46,019 nt of DNA, from contig JAQGPJ010000011.1 of NCBI GenBank assembly GCA_028293125.1, positions 1 to 46,019 on the forward strand, written 5' to 3'. Numbering within the stretch: the first letter of the stretch is position 1; the number at the start of each line of letters is the position of its first letter. The position numbers and the translations under genes are program-made. Of the stretch, positions 34,219 through 42,074 are shown in pieces. Below the pieces are notes generated by a model. That model saw only the letters and a program-made list of their open reading frames with translations, searched no databases and was not told the DNA's origin. The stretch comes from Verrucomicrobiales bacterium. GTDB taxonomy: Bacteria > Verrucomicrobiota > Verrucomicrobiia > Verrucomicrobiales > V1-33.

Positions 34219-35238
34219 ATGGCCAAATATAAACTCGAATACATCTGGCTCGACGGTTACACTCCGGTGCCGAATCTCCGCAGCAAGACTCAGATCAAGG
34301 AGTTCGAAAGCTTCCCAAAACTTGAGGAACTGCCCGACTGGGGCTTTGACGGCAGCTCCACCAAACAGGCGGAGGGCCGCAGTTCGGACTGTGTGCTGAA
34401 GCCGGTGGCCATCTTCCCGGATATCACGCGCACCAACGGCGCGCTGGTCATGTGCGAGGTCATGATGCCGGACAAGGTCACGCCCCATCCGAGCAACTCC
34501 CGAGCCACCATTCTCGACGATCCGGGTGCCTGGTTCGGTTTTGAGCAGGAGTATTTCTTCTACGAGGACGGCCGTCCCCTCGGATTTCCCGAGAACGGCT
34601 ACCCTGCTCCCCAAGGTCCCTACTACACCGGTGTGGGCTACCAAAACGTGGGCAGCGTCGCCCGCCAGATCGTGGAGGAGCACCTCGACATCTGTCTGGC
34701 CGCCGGCATTAACCACGAGGGCATCAATGCTGAGGTGGCCAAAGGCCAGTGGGAATTCCAGATCTTCGGCAAAGGCTCCAAGAGGTGCGCCGACGAAATC
34801 TGGGTGGCCCGCTACATCCTCCAACGCCTGACCGAGAAATACGGCATCGACGTCGAGTACCACTGCAAGCCCTTGGGCAACACCGACTGGAACGGCTCCG
34901 GCATGCACTGCAACTTCTCCACCACCTACCTGCGCGAGACCGGCGGCAAGGAATACTTCGAAGCCCTCATGGCCGCCTTTGACAAATACAAGGACGAGCA
35001 CATCGCCGTGTATGGTCCGGACAACCATCTGCGCCTCACCGGCCTGCATGAGACCCAGTCCATCGACAAGTTCAACTACGGCGTGGCCAACCGCGGTGCC
35101 TCCATCCGCGTGCCCCACAGCTTCGTGAACAGCGGATACAAGGGTTACTTGGAGGACCGCCGTCCGAACTCCCAAGGCGATCCCTACCAGATCGCCTCCC
35201 GCGTGCTGGCGACCATCGCCACCGTGCCCACTCCCTGA
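34219..35238 (+). CDS. glnII: Glutamine synthetase, type II (eukaryote-like)
   Basis: A 339-residue glutamine synthetase of the short GSII class, which makes glutamine from glutamate, ammonia and ATP. WGFDGSSTKQAEGRSSDCVLKPV belongs to the beta-grasp domain. GAWFGFEQEYFFYE carries metal-binding glutamates, INAEVAKGQWEFQIF and GNTDWNGSGMHCNFST form the catalytic barrel, and NRGASIRVP follows. GSII enzymes are not adenylylated, unlike GSI, and work as decamers in the cytoplasm. The gene is alone, with a strong terminator. Confidence 0.96.
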   Translation: MAKYKLEYIWLDGYTPVPNLRSKTQIKEFESFPKLEELPDWGFDGSSTKQAEGRSSDCVLKPVAIFPDITRTNGALVMCEVMMPDKVTPHPSNSRATILDDPGAWFGFEQEYFFYEDGRPLGFPENGYPAPQGPYYTGVGYQNVGSVARQIVEEHLDICLAAGINHEGINAEVAKGQWEFQIFGKGSKRCADEIWVARYILQRLTEKYGIDVEYHCKPLGNTDWNGSGMHCNFSTTYLRETGGKEYFEALMAAFDKYKDEHIAVYGPDNHLRLTGLHETQSIDKFNYGVANRGASIRVPHSFVNSGYKGYLEDRRPNSQGDPYQIASRVLATIATVPTP

Positions 35239-35276
35239 GCGGTTTTCCTTCGGTATCCGACCGGGTTTCTCAATTC

Positions 35277-35308
35277 AACGGCGTCGCTTCCTGGAGCGGC
35301 GCCGTTTT
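35277..35308 (+). terminator. Terminator of glutamine synthetase
   Basis: AACGGCGTCGCT (35277-35288) pairs with AGCGGCGCCGTT (35295-35306), 12 bp with one G-U, loop of six, followed by T-rich sequence. It lies 38 bases after the stop. Confidence 0.85.
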
Positions 35309-35324
35309 ATTATTTTATTGTAAA

Positions 35325-36431
35325 GTGAATATTCCGGTCCCGGCCTTCCCGACCCGTGCGCCCCTGCTTCCCCGCCGGACCTTTCTGACCCTGCTGTTGG
35401 GCGCGGCGGTGAGCGCCAAGGCCGTGCTACCCGGGCCCGTGATCACTTCCAGCCTTGCCTTTGAGGAACTGTCGGGATCGAAATTCTGGCCGCAGCCCCT
35501 GCGGGAGATGATTGCCTACGCCCTGAGCCTCACCCTGCGCGGACTGGGATACCGGTTCGGCTCCGACGATCCCGACGAGGGCGGCATGGACTGCTCCGGC
35601 ACCATGTACCATGTGATGCGGCATCAGGGCATCAAAAACGTGCCCCGGCAATCCGACAGCATTCACACTTGGGTGGCGGAGGCCGGTCTGATGCGGGAAG
35701 TCAGCGGCACGCCGGCTCTGGACGATCCCGTGCTGGGGCGCATGAAGCCCGGCGACCTGCTGTTCTGGACGGGCACCTACGATACCGGATCGCGGGTCAG
35801 CCGGATCAGCCATGTAATGATGTATCTCGGCAAAACTCTGGAGGGCGAGCCGGTGATGTTCGGAGCCAGCGATGGCCGTCCCTACCGGGGCAAACGCCAG
35901 AACGGCGTCAGCGTTTTCGATTTCCGTATGCCCAAAGCCGAGGGCAAGTCCCGCTTTGTAGGCTACGGCCCCATCCCCGGATTTGATGTCAGCACCGTGT
36001 CCCCACAACCGCCCACCCGTGGCCGCGTCGCCGACACCGCCAAAACCGCGGCTCCCGAAAAGAAACCGGACACTACCAACCAGCCGGACACGGAAAAGCC
36101 GGACCGGAATGCAGTAAAACCCGGCCGCGGCAAATCCAAACCGGAGGCGGCGGACGACTCCTCCAAGTCCGGCACCGGTCGCAAGGGAGCCGGCGGGGAA
36201 AAAGAACCCGCCCCGCCCCGCAAAACCACGCCATCGTCACCCTCCAAGGGCAAAGGCGCCAAATCCAACGGCGATGACGCCGATGAGGATTCCGACGCCG
36301 ACGCCCGCTCCAATCCGGACAAGCCCTCCAAGTCCTCGGCCAAAAAGTCCTCCGGTTCCGCATCCGGAGCCGGTGCGACCCCGAAGCGGTCATCCTCATC
36401 CTCCTCCAAAAAGAAGCGGACCGGTTCTTAA
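35325..36431 (+). CDS. NlpC/P60 peptidase with long basic low-complexity tail
   Basis: A 368-residue protein from a GTG at 35325; the first 35 residues (LLPRRTFLTLLLGAAVSAKA) read as a Tat-like or Sec signal peptide with paired arginines. The NlpC/P60 domain (~55-225) has GYRFGSDDPDEGGMDCSGTM with the nucleophile C90 and the base H163 in SRISHVMMYLG; it cuts peptide stems of peptidoglycan. From ~230 the chain is a 135-residue Lys/Ser/Pro/Asp-rich disordered tail (many KxS and SSSKKK runs). Such a tail could tether the enzyme to acidic wall or DNA. The gene converges with the eboE-like gene. Confidence 0.9.
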   Translation: MNIPVPAFPTRAPLLPRRTFLTLLLGAAVSAKAVLPGPVITSSLAFEELSGSKFWPQPLREMIAYALSLTLRGLGYRFGSDDPDEGGMDCSGTMYHVMRHQGIKNVPRQSDSIHTWVAEAGLMREVSGTPALDDPVLGRMKPGDLLFWTGTYDTGSRVSRISHVMMYLGKTLEGEPVMFGASDGRPYRGKRQNGVSVFDFRMPKAEGKSRFVGYGPIPGFDVSTVSPQPPTRGRVADTAKTAAPEKKPDTTNQPDTEKPDRNAVKPGRGKSKPEAADDSSKSGTGRKGAGGEKEPAPPRKTTPSSPSKGKGAKSNGDDADEDSDADARSNPDKPSKSSAKKSSGSASGAGATPKRSSSSSSKKKRTGS

Positions 36432-36461
36432 AAGACCTGAAGGCCGACGTCCTCCGCCGGC

Positions 36462-37619
36462 TCAGGCCAGTTTCCGGCTCCGCAGCGCGTCCAGCGTCCA
36501 AGCGTATTCCCGGACCAGCTGATCCACCACATTGCCGGTGCGCAGGTCCCTTGGCAGCACCTCCCAGGTGTAGGTCTCCATCTCCAGATGAGCGCATTTC
36601 TCCGGGATCCCGGCCAGCCAGTCGAGAGCCGACAGGAGGTTGCCGCGGGTGTCGCTGAAGGGCTCCTCCAACTCCGCATGCAGCGGCACATGGAAGTGGA
36701 CACGCCACTCCTCATCCTCCGGCACGCCGTGGGCCGCCGCGTGCTCCAAGGCATCCGGCAGGTCGCGGAAGCGGTGCAGCGATCCATCCGGACGGCGGGC
36801 GATGGTCTGATGGAAATAGACGTCCTCCTGGAATTCCCGCAGCCGCTTCAGCGCCGGCGGCACACAGGGCACGCGCAGGGCGCTGCTGAGATGCAGCTTG
36901 CTCAGACGGATGCCGCGCTCCGTCAGCTGCGTCAGACCGGCGGCGGCATCCTCGAACTCCACTGCCAGGTGGCAGGTGTCGTAGTTCACCCCCAGGCAGC
37001 GCCGGATCTCCTCGCCCTGGCCCAGCTTTTCAAAAAACCTCACCGTTTCACCGGTGGTCTCCAGATAACCCAGCGGCTCCGGCTCCACCCCCAGATGCAA
37101 ATCGATCCCGGTGCGGTCACTGAGCCGGGCGATCCAAGTGGCCATCCGGCCCAGGTTCGCCGTCAGGTCCTGCTCCTGCTTCGCGCTCAGCAGCAGTTCC
37201 TTATGGGTGCCCGGCACTGTGCTCACGCTGCCCGCAGTGCCGGGTGGGACGAGATCCGCCAGGATGGTGAACAGCGCCTGGGTGTAATCCACGCGGTCCA
37301 CCGTGGACCAGTCCGGCTGGAACACCTGCTCCTTCACCCGCGTGCCGTGGAACTGTCCGTAGGGAAAGCCGTTGATGGTGAACACATAGCATCCGTTCCG
37401 GTCCAGCCAGCGCTTGAAGTCCTGCCGCACCGACCGGTCCACCAGGGACTTGGCCGCCGCCGCCCCCACCCGCAGTCCGATGGCATACGGCCCATCCGGG
37501 CAGACCTCCGCCTTCACCGCCAGCGTGTGTTTCTCCAAAGCCGCCATCGTCTCCGGCCATGTCTCCCCCCGGTGAATATTCGTGCAGTAGGCGAGATGGA
37601 GACCGTGGAGGAGATTCAT
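36462..37619 (-). CDS. eboE: EboE-like TIM-barrel protein (metabolite traffic protein)
   Basis: A 385-residue protein with the xylose-isomerase-like TIM barrel of EboE. It begins MNLLHGLHLAYCTNIHRGETW. Later segments are VFTINGFPYGQFHGTRVKEQVFQPDW, GSVSTVPGTHKE, LHLGVEPEPLGYLETTGE, LGVNYDTCHLAVEFE and FHVPLHAELEEPF. The glutamate, aspartate and histidine residues are placed to bind a metal. In the ebo cluster (eboA-F) EboE is tied to export of a hydrophobic precursor, such as the scytonemin monomer in cyanobacteria. No other ebo gene is in the window, so here it is an orphan or the cluster is dispersed. Start ATG at 37619 is the homologous start. Confidence 0.82.
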   Translation of the reverse strand: MNLLHGLHLAYCTNIHRGETWPETMAALEKHTLAVKAEVCPDGPYAIGLRVGAAAAKSLVDRSVRQDFKRWLDRNGCYVFTINGFPYGQFHGTRVKEQVFQPDWSTVDRVDYTQALFTILADLVPPGTAGSVSTVPGTHKELLLSAKQEQDLTANLGRMATWIARLSDRTGIDLHLGVEPEPLGYLETTGETVRFFEKLGQGEEIRRCLGVNYDTCHLAVEFEDAAAGLTQLTERGIRLSKLHLSSALRVPCVPPALKRLREFQEDVYFHQTIARRPDGSLHRFRDLPDALEHAAAHGVPEDEEWRVHFHVPLHAELEEPFSDTRGNLLSALDWLAGIPEKCAHLEMETYTWEVLPRDLRTGNVVDQLVREYAWTLDALRSRKLA

Positions 37620-37957
37620 GGGTTTGAATAAAGGAGTATCAGGGAATTCCCCGAGTGGAGGGAGATGGTTGGGAGCTTGCCACCGCAGTCGGCCAGCTCC
37701 GTAAGTCGCAGCCGGCGCGGAGCAATTGAAAGCGGAAATCACCGATATGCCCGACGCGGGGCATTTTACCGGGACTCATTTTCAAAAACCGCTCCCGGAC
37801 ATCCGGTCCCTCGGACCGACTGGTGAATTTGACGGCAACTCCCTACTTCACATCCGCAGCAGAAAGGGGTGCCCACCGAATAAATGGCTGGCAGCCTGTG
37901 GTTCCCATCCGCAGACGCGTGCCGCCGGCCGGGCCGGTGTATAGGTTACCGGGTCAT
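37620..37957. other. Divergent intergenic region
   Basis: About 340 bases between the eboE-like gene and a plus-strand secreted gene. Promoters for both should be here. No motif or repeat was identified. Confidence 0.4.
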
Positions 37958-38829
37958 ATGCACCGCGCCCGCCTTACATTGCTGAGCCTCACCCTTATAG
38001 CGGCATGGCTGCCTCAGGAGGGAACGGCGGGGGCTGCGGACAAACCGCCGCCGCTGACGGCATTCGATTCCGATCCCGCCCATTCATGGAACCGGCTGTG
38101 CGATGCTCTCCCGATTTCAAAGGCGGACTGGAAAATCTTTCTCAACGGTCGCTCCATCAGCGATGCCGGTCGCGCCGAATTGAAGGCAGCGCTGGTGAGG
38201 TTTCTGGCGGATGGAGCCGCAGTGGAGCGGATGAGTCCCTTGAAAAAGCCGTCATGCAGCGGCAGCTGGTGCTTCAGTTCCATCTCAACTTCGCCGCCAG
38301 CCAGAACGGCCAGCCGGCAGCAGGCTTGGATCATGATGAGATTCTCAATGGCTTGGCCAAGGCCGCCAAGCGGATCGCCTTGAGCGCTGCGCAGATCCGC
38401 CAGCTTCCCGGCACCTATGCCGCGGCGCTATCCGCTCAGGGCGCTGTCACCGAATATGCCCCGGCCGATCCGGCGCCTTTTCTGCCAAAGGACCTTCTGA
38501 CTGAGAATGGCCCGTGGATCGGGCTTCGTCTCACGGCGCAGGGTGGGCGGCAGGGCGTGGTGGCTAATTTCCATTTTAGCATCCTGTGCGGCAGCACCTC
38601 ATTCGAGGTCCGGATGCGCCATCCGGAGGGCCGTGCGGCGGGCATGGCCTATCTGAAATCCCTGGCGGACATGGCGGAGCCTTTCCTCAAGGAGGGGACC
38701 CCGGAAACCGCGCGTCTGAGCGCCACGGAATTTCCGAACCCCGCCACCCCGCAGTTTCCCGCCGGCACCGCATGGGCTCATGATTGTTGCGGCAAACACC
38801 CGCCACTCACTGCCCTGTTGATATTTTGA
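37958..38829 (+). pseudogene. Frameshifted secreted hypothetical protein
   Basis: Two overlapping reading frames together look like one protein. The first starts at ATG 37958 with a signal peptide (MHRARLTLLSLTLIAAWLPQ) and reads sensibly to about AALVRFLADGAAVER near 38230. The second frame carries on in register from ESLEKAVMQRQLVLQFHLNF and ends at 38829. Moving between them needs a -1 (or +2) shift around 38228-38250. Near this point the first frame passes TTG AAA AAG, only loosely like a slippery site. Either a real mutation, a sequencing error or programmed shifting could explain it. The joined protein (~290 residues) is not recognised. Its end overlaps the convergent dehydrogenase gene by 23 bases. 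Confidence 0.6.
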
Positions 38830-40831
38830 GCCTGACAAACAGGCGCTGATGGGCACCGGAAGGGACGCTGAAGAGATGCTGCGGCAGGGTGCCGGTGTCC
38901 GCCACTGCTGTCCATGGTCCGGATGCAGGATTGGTGGTCCACTCGGCCCCGTAGGCGATGCCGGACATGCCGGCGGGCTGGTCAAAGGACACCATAAAGT
39001 TCCCATTCTCCAGACGTCCCTGGGGCAATGCCGGGGATGCGCCGGATTTTGGGTTCAGATCAAAAGCGAACTCCACCAGATTGGGCAGGCCGTCATGATC
39101 AGGATCGGCCAGATCCGCAGCGTCGCCGGTGCTCTGCGCAGTGCCGAAATGGGTTTGCCGCCATGCTTCCAGAGAGCTGGGAGGCGGGGCAGCCACGGTG
39201 TGGATGGCATTGCCAAAGAAATGAATGGAGCAGACATAGGTGTAATCGGCCTCGGCCAGCGGGACATTGAAGGTGAGCCGGCCGTTGGAGATGTTGTTGT
39301 TGATCACCGATCCCGCCGGAGCTCCATCGATGCGCAGGGGATGGCAGGTGCAGGCGGTGATGTCGAAGGTGTAGGTGCGCCCGCGCACCAGCGTCAGCAC
39401 CGGGCTGCCGCCGGCCCCGTTGATGGTGTAGTCGGACTCCCCGCCCGTGGCAGTGACGATGAAGTCTGCAGGCGCGGGACCGGCCACTACCTTCATCAGC
39501 GAGCCCGCCGGGAGCCCATTGGCCTGCTCCGAGGGCCCGAGCGTCAGCTTGGTGCCGACGTAGATCTCCCCGTCCTCTCCCTCGCCGAAGGTCTGGATAT
39601 ACTGATTGATGGGATTCCCCCCCTCCACCTCCAGTTGGGATAGACTCCACACACCGCCACCGGACTCCTCGAGCCCCAGCAGCACCCCTTTGGGGGAAGT
39701 GAAGTCCTGTGACCAATCCCCGAAGACATATTTGCCCTGAAGCGCCGGGATGGCGGCTCCCCGGTAAAGCACGCCGCCGGTGATGGACACGCCGTACTGC
39801 GGCAGGGGCGGGTTTCCTTTGACCACTCCCGGATGGGCATACTGGGCGATGGGATCCACCACCGTGCCCTCCAGCGCCGGGGCTCCGCTGGAGAAGGCGG
39901 GAATAAAAGTGCCCTCACGGTTGCGCCATCCGAAGTTGCCGCCCCTCGTGATCACGTCCACCTCCTCCACCTCCCCCTGGCCCACATCCGCGCAGAACAG
40001 CCGTCCATCCTGACGGTCAAAACTAAAGCGCCATGGGTTCCGCAGACCGAAGGCCCAAATCTCCTCCCTGACCCCGGTCCCCCCCGCGAAGGGATTGTCC
40101 GCCGGAATGCCGTACTGGCCTCCCGGACCATTGGTGCCCAGGGGATCAATGCGGTGGATTTTCCCCATCCAGCCGGTCCGGTCCTGCGAGTTTCCCAGAT
40201 TGTCAGTGGGGCGGGCCGCCGAGCCGCCGGTGTGGCCGGCGTTGTTGTCATTGGAGCTGCCGCCGTCGCCGGTGCTGAAATAAAGCAGGCCGTCCGGTCC
40301 AAACGCCACCTGGCCGCCGTTGTGATTGAACTGCGGCTTGTCAAAGGAAAGAAGCACGCGCCCGGACGCAGGATCCGCCACATCCGGATTTTCCGCCGAC
40401 ACTTGGTATTCGGCCAGGGTGCTGCGGCAGTTCACCGGCTGCTCCGCAGTGCCGGGCGCGTTGGGGGAAACAGCACTGTAGAAGACGTAGAACTTTCCCG
40501 CACCGGGCTGTCCCGTCTGTTCATACTGCGGATGAAAGGCCAGTCCCAGAATGCCGCGCTCATCGAAGGCCGCCTGCTCCGGGACCAGGCTCGCGCTCAG
40601 ATCCAGAAACGGCTGGCCCTGCAGGACACCGTTTTTGAAAATCAGAATTTTCCCCCGCTGCTCACCGACAAAAAGGCGTCCGGTGCCATCCATGGCGCTG
40701 GTGATGCAGGTGGGCGACTGAATCTTTTTGTCGGCCACCATTTCCAGCGCCAGCTTCGGAAAAGCGGCATGGGCGGAGGGGGTGCAGAAGGCACCGAGAG
40801 CCGCCGGAAGTAGGATCAGCAATTTTTTCAT
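38807..40831 (-). CDS. Secreted PQQ-type sugar dehydrogenase with added cupredoxin-like domain
   Basis: A 674-residue protein with a signal peptide (MKKLLILLPAALGAFCTPSAHA). Residues ~25-445 form a glucose/sorbosone dehydrogenase beta-propeller: DGTGRLFVGEQRGKILIF, ERGILGLAFHPQY, NHNGGQVAFGPDGLLYFSTGDGG and VREEIWAFGLRNPWRFSFD. The following ~115 residues look like a cupredoxin, with H497 in CTCHPLRI and C534 plus H537 in YVCSIHFFGN. The C-terminus (DPDHDGLPNLVEFAFDLNP at ~585) is the short EF-hand-like tail seen in many exported verrucomicrobial proteins. It may oxidise sugars in the periplasm and pass electrons to copper. The promoter region has one of the two palindromes described below. 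Confidence 0.9.
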   Translation of the reverse strand: MKKLLILLPAALGAFCTPSAHAAFPKLALEMVADKKIQSPTCITSAMDGTGRLFVGEQRGKILIFKNGVLQGQPFLDLSASLVPEQAAFDERGILGLAFHPQYEQTGQPGAGKFYVFYSAVSPNAPGTAEQPVNCRSTLAEYQVSAENPDVADPASGRVLLSFDKPQFNHNGGQVAFGPDGLLYFSTGDGGSSNDNNAGHTGGSAARPTDNLGNSQDRTGWMGKIHRIDPLGTNGPGGQYGIPADNPFAGGTGVREEIWAFGLRNPWRFSFDRQDGRLFCADVGQGEVEEVDVITRGGNFGWRNREGTFIPAFSSGAPALEGTVVDPIAQYAHPGVVKGNPPLPQYGVSITGGVLYRGAAIPALQGKYVFGDWSQDFTSPKGVLLGLEESGGGVWSLSQLEVEGGNPINQYIQTFGEGEDGEIYVGTKLTLGPSEQANGLPAGSLMKVVAGPAPADFIVTATGGESDYTINGAGGSPVLTLVRGRTYTFDITACTCHPLRIDGAPAGSVINNNISNGRLTFNVPLAEADYTYVCSIHFFGNAIHTVAAPPPSSLEAWRQTHFGTAQSTGDAADLADPDHDGLPNLVEFAFDLNPKSGASPALPQGRLENGNFMVSFDQPAGMSGIAYGAEWTTNPASGPWTAVADTGTLPQHLFSVPSGAHQRLFVRLKISTGQ

Positions 40832-40996
40832 AAGGAGAGGTTGAATAGGTTGCCAGGCTTGCGGACTGCCGGTCTGTCAGAGGCTTTCAGCTGCCGGCCG
40901 GCGGTGCGCCCGGTGGCCCGCAGGTTTTTGAATCCCGTCATTCATTGGTTGCGGAGCCAGTAAACAGGGCCCCTGCGAACCACGCCAGATGCAAAC

Positions 40997-41014
40997 CGTA
41001 ACAGGGCTGTTACG
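40997..41014. promoter_or_regulatory. 18-bp palindrome, copy 1 (dehydrogenase side)
   Basis: CGTAACAGGGCTGTTACG: perfect 8-base arms around GG. It lies 165 bases upstream of the dehydrogenase start and is followed by CTTCCCG, shared almost exactly with copy 2. Candidate binding site of the response regulator encoded next door. Confidence 0.7.
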
Positions 41015-41080
41015 CTTCCCGGCCAGGCCTGCCCGAGCGGCTTCATAAAACAGGCGGATCCCCCCTGCACGGCGCTCCGG

Positions 41081-41115
41081 TTCTATTCTATTCTATTCTA
41101 TTCTGTTCTGTTCTG
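41081..41115. repeat. Pentanucleotide microsatellite (TTCTA)4(TTCTG)3
   Basis: Seven tandem 5-base units: four TTCTA (41081-41100), then three TTCTG (41101-41115). It lies between the two palindromes and could change their spacing by slippage. Confidence 0.92.
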
Positions 41116-41279
41116 ACAGGGTCCGGTCAAAGCCTGGGGAACAGGCCTGAAATTTCATTGTCTTCAGAGGCCGGGCAGCTAAAATCAGGCCCTTGCCGAA
41201 GGCCACCGGCAGGTATTTCCATGAACGCTTTCAAACCGCGCCTCTCCTGCAGTCCGGCCCGCCCTCTGAAGCTCCGGCC

Positions 41280-41297
41280 CGTAACAGTCCTGTTACG
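41280..41297. promoter_or_regulatory. 18-bp palindrome, copy 2 (operon side)
   Basis: CGTAACAGTCCTGTTACG: the same 8-base arms as copy 1 around TC. It lies 63 bases upstream of the response-regulator start and is followed by CTTTCCCG. Likely autoregulatory site. Confidence 0.75.
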
Positions 41298-41360
41298 CTT
41301 TCCCGCTGCCGGCGCCGCCCGCGGCGGGCCATACTCCGCCATTCCGGACTGCCACAGATC

Positions 41361-42074
41361 ATGCGTGTGCTGATTATCGAGGATGAACCCGAGCTCGCCC
41401 GGCATATCACGCGGGCGCTGACGCGGTATGGCCACAGCGCCAGCGCGCAGCACGACGGCGCGGCGGGACTGCAGGCCGCGCTGGATGATCCGCCGGATCT
41501 GGTGGTGCTGGATCTGAATCTGCCGGGACTGCATGGCGGCGAGGTTCTCCAGCGGCTGCGCGGGGCGCAGTCCCCGGCGCGCATTATCATCCTCACCGCC
41601 CGTGGGAGCGTGGAGGACCGCGTCAGGGGACTGAAGTCAGGCGCGGACGACTATTTAGCCAAGCCATTCTCCATGGAGGAGCTGGCCGCGCGGGTGGACG
41701 CGCTGGGCCGGCGCGGCGGGCCGACCGCCGCCGACGGGGTGCTGAAGGTCGCCGATCTGCGGATGGACGTGCCGCAGCGGCGGGTGAGCCGGGCGGGCGT
41801 GCCCGTTGCGCTTTCCCCCCGGGAGTTCGAGGTCCTGCAGGTGCTGATGCAGGAGCCGGGCCGCGTTTTTTCACGCACGGAGCTCTGTGAGAGGGTGTGG
41901 CACCGCGACCATGAGTACGACACCCGCACTGTGGAGATCTTCATCACCCGGCTGCGCCGGAAAGTGGACCTGCCCTCTTCTCCGCCCCTTATTCACACGC
42001 TCCGCAGTGTGGGCTACACCATCCGCGCGGCGGACTGGCCCGCCCGCCTTTTGCCATTGCCGCCACCGCCATGA
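41361..42074 (+). CDS. OmpR/CusR-type response regulator
   Basis: A 237-residue two-component regulator. The receiver domain has the acidic pocket E7-D8-E9, the phosphorylated D51 (VLDLNLPG), the switch threonine in ILTARGS and K101 (LAKPFS). A winged-helix OmpR-type output domain (~128-225) has LSPREFEVLQVLMQEPGRVFSRTELCERVW and EYDTRTVEIFITRLRRKVD, very like CusR, CopR and QseB. ATG 41361 (MRVLIIEDEPE) is the family start. Its stop overlaps the start of the cupredoxin gene (ATGA), so the genes are coupled. It probably binds the palindromes upstream. Confidence 0.95.
   Translation: MRVLIIEDEPELARHITRALTRYGHSASAQHDGAAGLQAALDDPPDLVVLDLNLPGLHGGEVLQRLRGAQSPARIIILTARGSVEDRVRGLKSGADDYLAKPFSMEELAARVDALGRRGGPTAADGVLKVADLRMDVPQRRVSRAGVPVALSPREFEVLQVLMQEPGRVFSRTELCERVWHRDHEYDTRTVEIFITRLRRKVDLPSSPPLIHTLRSVGYTIRAADWPARLLPLPPPP

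Larger units (their letters stand above)
40832..41360. other. Divergent promoter region with palindromes and microsatellite
   Basis: About 530 bases between the minus-strand dehydrogenase and the plus-strand two-component operon, with no gene. It carries two 18-bp palindromes, a 35-bp pentanucleotide repeat and a GC-rich hairpin GCCCG-CGG-CGGGC (41317-41329) just before the regulator start. Confidence 0.7.

Noticed and set aside
38243-38252. TTG AAA AAG as a programmed -1 frameshift site
   Set aside because: It lacks the full slippery heptamer A AAA AAG, and no clear downstream pseudoknot or upstream ribosome-binding-like stimulator was identified. An ordinary mutation or sequencing error is simpler.
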